A DNA stretch of 39,963 nt from an uncultured Bacteroidales bacterium (GTDB lineage: Bacteria; Bacteroidota; Bacteroidia; Bacteroidales; UBA932), in assembly GCA_946406355.1 (NCBI GenBank), contig CAMJKI010000013.1, positions 1 to 39,963 on the forward strand. Reading direction: 5' to 3'. Shown here in pieces: positions 32,597 through 39,963 of the stretch; position 1 is the first letter of the stretch; every line of letters begins with the position of its first letter. The notes under the pieces are model-generated. The model was given only the letters and a program-made list of their open reading frames with translations, was not told the origin of the DNA and made no database searches. The translations under genes were made by a program, and so were the position numbers.

Positions 32597-33181
32597 ATGG
32601 GCCACGGTAAGTACATTGCACCTCCTGTTGGGCAGTACCAGGTGCAGGCCGGCGAAGTGCTGAACCTGCAGTTTGTGGTGCTGCCGGGGGAATCGAAGGA
32701 AATAGATATTGCCATCGACCTGTGCGGCCCCGGCGCGGAGGCGCATCTGAAGGGCCTCTACCTTAGCAAGGCCGATGAAAAGGTGCGCTTTAAGGTGCTG
32801 ATGCATCACCGGGCCCCCGCTTGCAGGAGCACCCAGCTGTTTAACGGCATAGCCGGAGGTGAAGCCGACGTGCGCTTTGACGGAACCATAGTGGTGGCGC
32901 CGGATGCCCAGCAGACAGAAGCCTTCCAGGAGAATCACAATATTGTGCTAACGGAAAGCGCCAAGGTGGTTACAAAGCCTCAGCTTGAGATTTATGCGGA
33001 CGATGTCAAGTGCTCGCACGGCGCCACGGTTGGGCAGCTGAACCAGGACGAAATCTTCTACATGCGTTCCCGCGGCATTCCGGAAAAGGAAGCTAAAACC
33101 TTGCAGATGTTATCATTCCTGTCTCCGGTTATCCCTGCCGGCAGGGAGGAGGAAGTGGAAAAGGCCATCCGCAGTTTGTGA
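32597..33181 (+). CDS. sufD: SufD, half-length
   Basis: The 194-aa protein corresponds to the C-terminal half of SufD: a beta-helix region and the signature KPQLEIYADDVKCSHGATVG with the conserved His in CSHGAT, then MRSRGIPEKEAKTLQMLSFL. SufD is normally 400-450 aa. The ATG at 32597 comes one base after the sufC stop, and the preceding sequence is sufC itself, so no N-terminal half is hidden upstream. The clean frame suggests a real short variant, not a recent truncation. Confidence 0.9.
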   Translation: MGHGKYIAPPVGQYQVQAGEVLNLQFVVLPGESKEIDIAIDLCGPGAEAHLKGLYLSKADEKVRFKVLMHHRAPACRSTQLFNGIAGGEADVRFDGTIVVAPDAQQTEAFQENHNIVLTESAKVVTKPQLEIYADDVKCSHGATVGQLNQDEIFYMRSRGIPEKEAKTLQMLSFLSPVIPAGREEEVEKAIRSL

Positions 33182-33207
33182 CATTTCAAATAATGTTTGT
33201 AACTTTA
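33175..33207 (+). promoter_or_regulatory. Likely promoter of the DUF6377 gene
   Basis: TTTG (33175-33178), inside the sufD end, is followed after 21 bp by TAACTTTA (33200-33207), one base off TAnnTTTG. The GTG start lies four bases later, so the message would be leaderless. Confidence 0.45.
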
Positions 33208-33211
33208 CGCC

Positions 33212-34849
33212 GTGCACACCGCAGGGCGTATATTTTTTTCGTGCGCGGCCGTCGTTCTGGCGGTTGCCTGCAGCCGTTTTTCCCGTTCCGACCGGGAGTT
33301 CCGCCGGCAGCTGTTCGAACTGGACGGCTATGTAAGCGCGCGGGAAGTTTACCTGGCGCGGAAACAGGACCAGATGCAGGCGCTCACCAGGCTGGCCCGT
33401 TCTACCCAGGACCCGCTCCGGCGCTACGAGCTGGAGATGAATATAGCCCAGGAATTCTTCGCCTTCAGTTTCGATTCCACCCAGGTGTACCTGAAGCACT
33501 GTCAGGAACTGGCCGCCGGTCCGCTCCGGAACCGGGACCTCTATAATCAGGCCACCATCGGCCTGGGACATCTGTATGCCAAGGCGGGAAACTATATGGA
33601 GGCCTCCCAAATCCTGTACGGGCAAATTGATACGGCCGAACTCACTGCTTCGCAAATGGCGGAATACCAGTGGATTCTGTACGACTTCAGCAAGGACCTG
33701 GCCGGCAATTCCGGCGTGGCGGAGCAGCTTTCCATCCCTCCGGAGGCGTCGTTCCGTCCCCGTTTGTACGAAGTGCTACCCAAAGATAGCGAGCGCTGGC
33801 GCTCCGTCCTCCGGGACGATTATATCGACCATGGCCAGCTGGAATCGGCCGACAGCGTGAACCGCCTGCTGCTGGCAACGGTGAGGCCGGAAGACCGTCC
33901 GTTTGCCATCTACGCCTTCTTCCAGTCGGAGATTCAGGAGCACTGGGGCAATCAGCCGGCCCGGATGGAGTGGCTGATAAAATCGGCCGAATGCGACCTT
34001 ATCAACGCCGTCCGGGACTACGCTTCCCTCACCATGGTGGCCCAGAATATCCTGCCGCTGGACGTGGACCGTTCGTTCCGTTATCTGCGGATTGCGCAGG
34101 AAGACGCCCTGCAATACAATGCCAAGCTGCGCCCGTGGCAAATTTCCCGCTTCCTGATGGAGGTGGAAGACGCTTATGCCAACCGTCAGTTGCGTCAGAA
34201 CAAAGTTTCGGTAATTTCTTCTATCCTGCTGGCCATCCTGGTGGCTATTCTGTCCCTTGGTACCTGGGTGCTCATCAACCGTTCCCGGAAGCTTTCCCGG
34301 GTGCGGAAAGAATTGGAAGAGAGCAACAACCGCCTGGCCATAGCCAATCAGGAACTCAGCGGCCTTAACCGCCAGATTTCCAAGGCCGATCAGGTAAAGG
34401 AAAAATACATCATCGACTTCCTGGAAGGGCTTTCGGCCCAGGTGTCCATGATCCGGGCCGAGGATAACCGCTTCCGGAACCTGCTGAAGCAGGGGAAGGC
34501 CGACCAGCTCCTGAAAGAACTGTCCATTTCCGGCCGTTCGGAAAAGGCCCGCGAAGAGTTTTACCAAACCTTCGACAATACTTTCCTGGCCATGTATCCC
34601 AACTTTGTGGAGCAGTTCAACGCGCTCCTCAAAGAAGAGGCCCGCTTCCATCTGGGCAAGGACGAAAAACTTAACACAGAGCTCCGGATCTTTGCGCTCA
34701 TCCGTCTGGGTGTGGACGATTCCAAGGTAATTGCCACCATGCTGGACTACTCCGTGAGTACCATCTATAATTATAAGGTTTCGGTGAAAAATTCCGCCCT
34801 GGGAGACAGGGATACCTTCGAAGACCGGGTAAAAAACATCGGAAAGTAG
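33212..34849 (+). CDS. Membrane-anchored DUF6377-type regulator with HTH
   Basis: The GTG at 33212 gives 545 aa. A lipobox-like N-terminus (VLAVAC, Cys20) is followed by a helical, TPR-like sensor region at 30-325 (TIGLGHLYAKAGNYMEA). One transmembrane helix spans about 331-355, a coiled coil 358-395 (RKELEESNNRLAIANQEL), and the cytoplasmic end carries a LuxR/GerE-like HTH (RLGVDDSKVIATMLDYSVSTIYNYK) near 493-520. This matches DUF6377 proteins beside Bacteroidetes SusC/SusD loci. It would sense a signal in the periplasm and act on DNA directly from the membrane. It has no kinase or receiver domain. The nearby susC-susD genes are the likely target. Confidence 0.8.
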   Translation: MHTAGRIFFSCAAVVLAVACSRFSRSDREFRRQLFELDGYVSAREVYLARKQDQMQALTRLARSTQDPLRRYELEMNIAQEFFAFSFDSTQVYLKHCQELAAGPLRNRDLYNQATIGLGHLYAKAGNYMEASQILYGQIDTAELTASQMAEYQWILYDFSKDLAGNSGVAEQLSIPPEASFRPRLYEVLPKDSERWRSVLRDDYIDHGQLESADSVNRLLLATVRPEDRPFAIYAFFQSEIQEHWGNQPARMEWLIKSAECDLINAVRDYASLTMVAQNILPLDVDRSFRYLRIAQEDALQYNAKLRPWQISRFLMEVEDAYANRQLRQNKVSVISSILLAILVAILSLGTWVLINRSRKLSRVRKELEESNNRLAIANQELSGLNRQISKADQVKEKYIIDFLEGLSAQVSMIRAEDNRFRNLLKQGKADQLLKELSISGRSEKAREEFYQTFDNTFLAMYPNFVEQFNALLKEEARFHLGKDEKLNTELRIFALIRLGVDDSKVIATMLDYSVSTIYNYKVSVKNSALGDRDTFEDRVKNIGK

Positions 34850-34858
34850 TGATTTCCG
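34840..34858 (+). terminator. Weak hairpin at the DUF6377 stop codon
   Basis: CGGAAA (34840-34845) pairs with TTTCCG (34853-34858) over a loop that contains the stop. The following TCTTCTAATTTC is only moderately T-rich, so termination may be partial. Confidence 0.35.
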
Positions 34859-34869
34859 TCTTCTAATTT

Positions 34870-34946
34870 CACTACTATTTTAGCTTTTTAACAAATTTTA
34901 ATTGCTTGAAAAACAAGCAATTAGTTTTCGCGCGCCACTACTATTT
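34870..34946. promoter_or_regulatory. Hairpin flanked by direct repeats upstream of susC (possible operator)
   Basis: TAATTGCTTG (34899-34908) pairs perfectly with CAAGCAATTA (34914-34923) over AAAAA. On each side lies a direct repeat CACTACTATTT (34870-34880 and 34936-34946). The region is about 35-110 bp before the susC -7 box, where an activator would bind. A similar TTGCTTG-N5-CAAG sequence lies before the barrel gene at 5652. Confidence 0.45.
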
Positions 34947-34980
34947 ATCTCCCGAACGCGTGAGGCTTTGTTTATCCCCG

Positions 34981-34988
34981 TAAATTTG
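34981..34988 (+). promoter_or_regulatory. -7 box of the susC-susD operon
   Basis: TAAATTTG is a perfect TAnnTTTG, 65 bp before the susC ATG. No TTTG is at the standard distance, which fits a promoter that needs an activator. Confidence 0.6.
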
Positions 34989-35053
34989 CCACCGACCGAA
35001 TGTGTCAACACTTTACAATCAATAACCAACGCACAACTAATCAAACAAAGCGT

Positions 35054-38000
35054 ATGAAAAAAATTGCTACCCTGATCCTTTCCTTAGGATTGAGCCTGGT
35101 TGCAATGGCCCAGAACACCACTCTTAAGGGTGTGGTGCTGGACAGTACCAACCAGCCGGTTATCGGGGCGTTTGTAGTTGAGCAGGGAACCAGCAATGGT
35201 ACCGTTACGGGTGTGGATGGTGACTTCACCCTCACCACTCCCCGCGGTGCCAATGTGGAAATCTCCTGCATCGGCTATGTTTCGCAGGTAATCGCAAACG
35301 ATGGAGCACAGAATCTGGTCATCGTCCTTGCCGATGATGCCGAGATGCTCGAAGAAACCGTGGTGATCGGCTACGGCGTGCAGAAGAAGTCGGTGGTTAC
35401 CGCTGCCATCTCTTCTGTTACGGAAGATGACCTGAAAGTACAATCGCAGACCCGCGTGGACAATATGCTCCAGGGTATGACTTCCGGTGTTCAGGTTACT
35501 CAGAATTCCGGTGCCCCGGGTGCCAGCTCCACGGTTATCGTCCGTGGTGTAGGTTCCATCAACCATGCGTCCCCGCTTTATATTGTTGATGGTATGCCGG
35601 CCGGCAGTATCGACTACATCAACCCCAACGACATCGAGCGTATCGACGTCCTTAAGGATGCCGCCTCCGCTGCCGTCTACGGCGCCCGTGCCGCCGACGG
35701 TGTAATTCTGGTCACCACCAAGTCCGGAAAGGAAGGCAAGACCGTTGTCAGTTACGACTTCTCTTACGGTATTCAGAATCCCTGGCGCAAGCCCGCCGTG
35801 CTGAATGCCACCGAGTATGCCATTATGATGAACGAGGGTATGCTGAATGCCGGTAACGCTCCCATCTATGACGATCCGTATTCTCTGGGTACGGGTACCG
35901 ACTGGGTGGATGCCATTTTCGACAAGAATGCTCCCATTGTGAAGCACGACTTGAATATCTCCGGCGGGAATAGCCGCATCAATTACAACGTTTCCGGCGG
36001 CTGGCTGTCCTCTCAGGGCACCATCGGCGGACGATTCGGCCAGTCCTATTACGACAGAATGACGCTGCGCGAAAACATCGGTGTCACCCTGTTCGACGAG
36101 TCCGCCAACAGGAACTGGCTCAACAAATTAACGATCGGCAATCAGATTTCCTTCGCCCATATCAAGAGCGCCAGCATTTCGGCCAACTCTGAATATGGCT
36201 CCCCGCTGGGCTCCGCGCTGGGTATGTCTCCGCTGGATCCCATCTATGCCGATGCCGCCGAGGAAGCCCGTTACCAGACGCTGTATCCGGCCGGCTATCC
36301 TTATATTATCCGCAACTCCGACGGCGTGGCCTATTTCATTGCCGACGGCGGTACTTATAACGAGCAGGCCAACCCGATTGCCATGCTGGACCGCCCGCAC
36401 GGTTACAGCAGCACCGACAAGATTGTGGGTAACCTGAATGCAGAACTCCAGCTTTTTGACGGCCTCAAGTTCCGTAGCGCCCTCACCATGGACCTTTCCT
36501 ATGTGTACGGCCACAGCTACACCGAGCAGTATTTCCTTACTTCCAAGAGCTACAGCCTGGATACCGTTACTGCCAGCACTGTATATGACAAGAACGGCAA
36601 TGCCTCCACGGTTGAGAAGATGAATTACGGCTCCTCCGCCAGCCAGACGATGAACCGTTACTACAGTTATCAGGTGGAAAACACTCTCGTTTATGACAAG
36701 GTGTTCGGCAAGCATTCCCTGAACGTGGTTTTGGGTCAGTCGGCCTACTATTCTTCTTCCTCTTATGTGGGAGCTTCTTCCCGCGGTCTTATGTACCCGG
36801 ACGATCCCTGGAAGATCAGCGTAGACAATACCCTTGGCCAGCAGAGCGATGGCGACCGCAACGGCTGGGGCCGCTGGAATTCCATTCCGTACAGCATCCT
36901 TTCGTACTTCGCCCGCGTTTCATATAACTATGACGAACGCTTTCTGGCCCAGGCTACTGTCCGCCGGGATGCATCCTCGCACTTCGGCCCCAACAACAAG
37001 TGGGGTACTTTCCCGTCCTTCTCCCTGGGTTGGAACATCAAGAACGAGAGTTTCCTCAGAAACAACCCGCTTATCTCCATGGCCAAGCTCCGTGCTTCCT
37101 GGGGTATCAACGGTAAGGACAACCTGAGCGACTTCCTGTATGCCGTGTATGCCCAGTCTGGAAACAACTACGTTTTCGGTTCCGGCGCCAACGGTACGGA
37201 AAGCATCAATATCGGCGTGAAGGCTTCCGGCCTGGCTAACCCCAACGCCAAGTGGGAACAGTCCATCCAGACTGACTTGGGCTTGGATCTGGGCTTGTGG
37301 GGCAACCAGTTCACCGCTACGCTGGACTACTATATCAAGGACGCCTCCGGCATGCTGATGGAAATGCAGGTGCCCACCTACGCAGGTGACTCCGCTCCTA
37401 CCGGCAATGTGGGTACCATGCGCAACACCGGTGTGGAAATCGACCTTGGCTACCGCGGTGCAGTCCGTGACTTCAACTATGGCTTAAAGGTTAACGCTTC
37501 TTACAACCGGAACGTGCTCACCAAGCTGGCCGATGATGCCTCCTACCTCACCACCTCCACTCATAAGATCGGCACCCTTACCCGCGGTGAAGTGGGTGAA
37601 GTTTTCCCGTACTTCTGGGGTTGGAAGACCGACGGTGTGTTCCAGAACTGGGACGAGGTGAATGCCTATGTAAATAAGGAGGGCAATCTGATCCAACCCA
37701 ACGCACAGCCCGGCGACTTCCGCTGGAAGGATATCAACGGCGACGGCGTCATCAACGACAACGACCGCACCAAACTGGGCAAGGGTATTCCGGACTGGAC
37801 CTTCGGCCTCACGCTCACCATGGATTGGAAGGGCATCGACTTCAGCATGCTCCTCCAGGGTCAACTGGGTGCCCAGGCTCTCAACGTAACCCGCCGTACC
37901 GACCTTTACTACATCAACCTGCCCAAGTCCATCCTCAACCGCTGGACCGGCGAAGGTTCCACCAACCAGTATCCCCGCTTCGTATTTGATTCGGCCAACG

Positions 38001-38731
38001 AGAACTACCGCGTATCCGACTATTGGATGGAAGACGCCTCATTCCTGCGCGCCCGTAACATCCAGCTGGGTTACACCCTGCCTTCCAAACTTACCAGCAA
38101 GATTTTCATCTCCAACCTGAGGGTGTACGCGCAGGTAGAGAACGCCTTCACGCTCACCAAGTATACCGGTTGCGATCCGGAAGTTTCCCAAGGCTTCAAG
38201 GAAGTGGGTGTAGACCGCGGTGTCTATCCTCAGAACAGGACCTTCACCTTCGGCGTCAATGTTACCTTCGGCGGCAACAGCGCCAAGAAGGAAGTGGCTC
38301 CTGTGAGTGTACAGGAAAGGATTGTGGAGAAGATCATTGAGAAGGAAGTGGTGAAGGAAGTTCCCGTAGAGAAGGTAGTTTACAGGGATGTAGCTGCCAG
38401 CACCCTCAAGGGCGACTACAACGACGACATTTTCTTCCTCATCGGCAAGGCCGAAATCCGTCCGGACGAAGCTTTCAAGCTGGGTGAGATTGCCCAGATC
38501 CTGAAGGACAACCCCGACGCCAAGATCACCGTTACCGGTCATGCCGATTCCGGCACCGGTACCCCTGCCATCAATAAGGAACTGTCCCAGAAGCGCGCCG
38601 AGACCGTTGTTGAGATGCTCAAGAAGGCCGGCATTGCTGCAAGCAGGATTCTCTTCTCTTCTACCGGCACCGACGCGAACCCCTCCGCTTCGCCGGAGAG
38701 TAACCGTGTAGCCGTTTGCATCGTTAAATAA
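35054..38731 (+). CDS. SusC/RagA TonB-dependent transporter with C-terminal OmpA-like domain
   Basis: The ATG at 35054 gives 1225 aa; an upstream ATG at 35000 would put 18 residues before the signal peptide (MKKIATLILSLGLSLVAMAQ). Order: carboxypeptidase-regulatory-like domain (22-97), TonB-box-like EETVVIGYGVQKK near 100, plug with the SusC signature (SPLYIVDGMP, ERIDVLKDAASAAVYGARAA), and the barrel ending near 1074 with TFGVNVTFGG. Then comes a charged linker (IVEKIIEKEVVKEVPVEKVV) and an OmpA/Pal domain at about 1118-1225: TVTGHADSGTG with Asp1165 and LSQKRAETV with Arg1181, the diaminopimelate-binding pair. The usual SusC ends at the barrel. It should import glycan fragments or peptides while clamped to peptidoglycan. 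SusD follows after 17 bp. Confidence 0.93.
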   Translation: MKKIATLILSLGLSLVAMAQNTTLKGVVLDSTNQPVIGAFVVEQGTSNGTVTGVDGDFTLTTPRGANVEISCIGYVSQVIANDGAQNLVIVLADDAEMLEETVVIGYGVQKKSVVTAAISSVTEDDLKVQSQTRVDNMLQGMTSGVQVTQNSGAPGASSTVIVRGVGSINHASPLYIVDGMPAGSIDYINPNDIERIDVLKDAASAAVYGARAADGVILVTTKSGKEGKTVVSYDFSYGIQNPWRKPAVLNATEYAIMMNEGMLNAGNAPIYDDPYSLGTGTDWVDAIFDKNAPIVKHDLNISGGNSRINYNVSGGWLSSQGTIGGRFGQSYYDRMTLRENIGVTLFDESANRNWLNKLTIGNQISFAHIKSASISANSEYGSPLGSALGMSPLDPIYADAAEEARYQTLYPAGYPYIIRNSDGVAYFIADGGTYNEQANPIAMLDRPHGYSSTDKIVGNLNAELQLFDGLKFRSALTMDLSYVYGHSYTEQYFLTSKSYSLDTVTASTVYDKNGNASTVEKMNYGSSASQTMNRYYSYQVENTLVYDKVFGKHSLNVVLGQSAYYSSSSYVGASSRGLMYPDDPWKISVDNTLGQQSDGDRNGWGRWNSIPYSILSYFARVSYNYDERFLAQATVRRDASSHFGPNNKWGTFPSFSLGWNIKNESFLRNNPLISMAKLRASWGINGKDNLSDFLYAVYAQSGNNYVFGSGANGTESINIGVKASGLANPNAKWEQSIQTDLGLDLGLWGNQFTATLDYYIKDASGMLMEMQVPTYAGDSAPTGNVGTMRNTGVEIDLGYRGAVRDFNYGLKVNASYNRNVLTKLADDASYLTTSTHKIGTLTRGEVGEVFPYFWGWKTDGVFQNWDEVNAYVNKEGNLIQPNAQPGDFRWKDINGDGVINDNDRTKLGKGIPDWTFGLTLTMDWKGIDFSMLLQGQLGAQALNVTRRTDLYYINLPKSILNRWTGEGSTNQYPRFVFDSANENYRVSDYWMEDASFLRARNIQLGYTLPSKLTSKIFISNLRVYAQVENAFTLTKYTGCDPEVSQGFKEVGVDRGVYPQNRTFTFGVNVTFGGNSAKKEVAPVSVQERIVEKIIEKEVVKEVPVEKVVYRDVAASTLKGDYNDDIFFLIGKAEIRPDEAFKLGEIAQILKDNPDAKITVTGHADSGTGTPAINKELSQKRAETVVEMLKKAGIAASRILFSSTGTDANPSASPESNRVAVCIVK

Positions 38732-38748
38732 TTAAGGACAAGCGAGTT

Positions 38749-39963
38749 ATGAAAAAGATAATTATTGCACTCAGCGCCATTGCCGTTCTGCTTACTGCCT
38801 GCTCCAAGGATTTCATCAATCCCCGGCACAACAGTTCTGAACCGCTTGACGAATACTTCAATACGCCCGAGCGTCTCTTCCAATGCCTGGTGGCTGCCTA
38901 CGACCCGCTGGAGTGGTACGACTATGCCTTCGGCCAGTACGACAACCTCCACCTCATCTTTGATGTGATGGGTGACGACGTTTATGCCGGCGGTTCCAAC
39001 GAGGGTGACCAGCCCATCATCGTAAAGACGCACTACTACACCGCCACTTCTACCGACGTGTGCAACCAGATGTGGACGGTGAACTATTCCGGTATCAACC
39101 GCGCCGCAACGCTCATCAAGTATGTCGATGGGGCCGAGGGTGTGGACGAGAAGACCAAGAAGCTCTATGTGGCCGAAGCCAAGGTTCTCATGGCCTATTA
39201 TTACAATATGCTGTGGAAACTCTGGGGCAACGTCCCTTACTGGGAGGAACTCCTGGAGGCTCCGTACATTGCCCCTCAGCTGGGCCATGACGAGGTTTAT
39301 GCCAATTTCATCAAGCTTATCGAGGATGCCATCGCCCTCAATGTCCTTCCCATGAAGGCTGCTGTGGGCAGCGAAGGCCGCGTAACGCTGGCCATGGCCT
39401 ACATGCTTTACGCCGAAGCTGTGATGTACCAGAACGACCAGGCCCGCTACCAGACGGCCCTCAACTACATGAAGGAAATCATCAACTCCGGACAGTATGC
39501 CCTTGTTTCCGACTTTGCCGGCATCTGGGAAGAAACCGGTGAGTGGTGCGCCGAATCCATCTGGGAAATCAACTACATCTCCGAAGGCGGTAACCGTGAC
39601 TGGGGCACCTCCATTGTTGCCGGCGGTCAGGTGAACTCCATCCTTACCGGCATTCCCGCCACCAAGAACGTTCCCGACTTTCACGAGGGCTGGGGCTTCG
39701 GCACCATCGCCAAGAGCGCCTACGACATGTATGCCGACGACGATATCCGCAAGGACGGCGGCATCTTGAACTTCGCCAAGTATGCCGAAACCCACCCGGG
39801 TGCCGAATACACCCCCCGCTGGCAGGACACCGGCTACTGGAACCTCAAATACATTGCCCGTGAAGGCGGTAACCATGGTTACAAGGCTTCCGACAACCTC
39901 AACTACGGAAACAACGAGCGTATCTACCGTTATGCCGAGACCCTGCTGAACGCCGCCGAGCTT
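38749..39963 (+). CDS. SusD/RagB nutrient-binding lipoprotein (3' partial)
   Basis: The frame runs from the ATG at 38749 to the window end without a stop: 405 codons. A lipobox (LLTAC, Cys18) and KDFINPRHNSSEPLDEYF start a typical SusD; helical TPR units carry INRAATLIKYV, AEAKVLMAYYYNMLWKLWG and later RIYRYAETLLNAAE, the near-C-terminal family signature. Little more than 50-150 residues should be missing. It forms the lid of the upstream SusC. The ligand is not evident. Confidence 0.93.
   Translation, partial: MKKIIIALSAIAVLLTACSKDFINPRHNSSEPLDEYFNTPERLFQCLVAAYDPLEWYDYAFGQYDNLHLIFDVMGDDVYAGGSNEGDQPIIVKTHYYTATSTDVCNQMWTVNYSGINRAATLIKYVDGAEGVDEKTKKLYVAEAKVLMAYYYNMLWKLWGNVPYWEELLEAPYIAPQLGHDEVYANFIKLIEDAIALNVLPMKAAVGSEGRVTLAMAYMLYAEAVMYQNDQARYQTALNYMKEIINSGQYALVSDFAGIWEETGEWCAESIWEINYISEGGNRDWGTSIVAGGQVNSILTGIPATKNVPDFHEGWGFGTIAKSAYDMYADDDIRKDGGILNFAKYAETHPGAEYTPRWQDTGYWNLKYIAREGGNHGYKASDNLNYGNNERIYRYAETLLNAAEL

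Overview
The window reads as chromosomal DNA of a high-GC, probably gut-associated member of the Bacteroidales. Evidence: a SusC/SusD pair, a DUF4249 protein next to a TonB-dependent receptor, a DUF6377 regulator, a NagB/PIG-L fusion protein, several lipoprotein esterases, and promoters with the Bacteroidetes TAnnTTTG -7 box instead of sigma70 boxes and Shine-Dalgarno sites. An uncultured lineage is likely, but the genus cannot be fixed from this sequence.

Layout. (1) 1-936: 3' part of a NagB-like deaminase with a PIG-L domain. (2) 997-4683, minus strand, visibly lower in GC: a three-gene operon of a hotdog thioesterase, a ketosynthase with a degenerate second half, and an ACP-adenylation fusion. 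It resembles a reduced aryl-polyene/flexirubin-type lipid or polyketide cassette. Upstream lies about 440 bp without a gene, holding four identical 13-bp palindromes, a long inverted repeat and two hairpins. (3) 5128-18635: a small outer-membrane barrel, then a loose carbohydrate-degradation cluster: carboxylesterase, AXE1-type acetyl esterase, a glycine-rich secreted protein, an SGNH esterase-GH51 fusion, a CBM48-CE1 feruloyl-type esterase, a GH43-CBM6 enzyme and a GH13-esterase fusion. The set fits feruloylated, acetylated arabinoxylan; no SusC/SusD or endoxylanase is in this stretch. (4) 18710-21776: a dihydropyrimidine-dehydrogenase-like iron-sulfur flavoprotein and a secreted serine-beta-lactamase-fold esterase. 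(5) 21810-22103: a 90-bp tandem duplication beside a tRNA-Leu(CAA). (6) 22185-33181: one closely spaced co-directional run: aroB, an aroD-aroA fusion, a compact aroC, a TonB receptor with DUF4249 lipoprotein, sufB, pnuC-like, sufC and a half-length sufD. (7) 33212-39963: a membrane-anchored DUF6377 regulator followed by a SusC whose C-terminus carries an OmpA peptidoglycan-binding domain, then SusD, cut by the window edge.

How they work together. The surface proteins and esterases suggest a life on plant polysaccharide: side-chain removal by esterases, glycosidases working outside or in the periplasm, and import through SusCD under the DUF6377 sensor. The shikimate and Suf genes are housekeeping. 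The most unusual items are the SusC-OmpA fusion, the minimal ketosynthase operon with its palindrome-rich upstream region, the GH13-esterase fusion, the half-length SufD with PnuC embedded in the suf genes, and a hairpin-bearing repeat present twice, 8.6 kb apart, in one gene run. No mobile element, CRISPR array, toxin-antitoxin or phage gene was seen.
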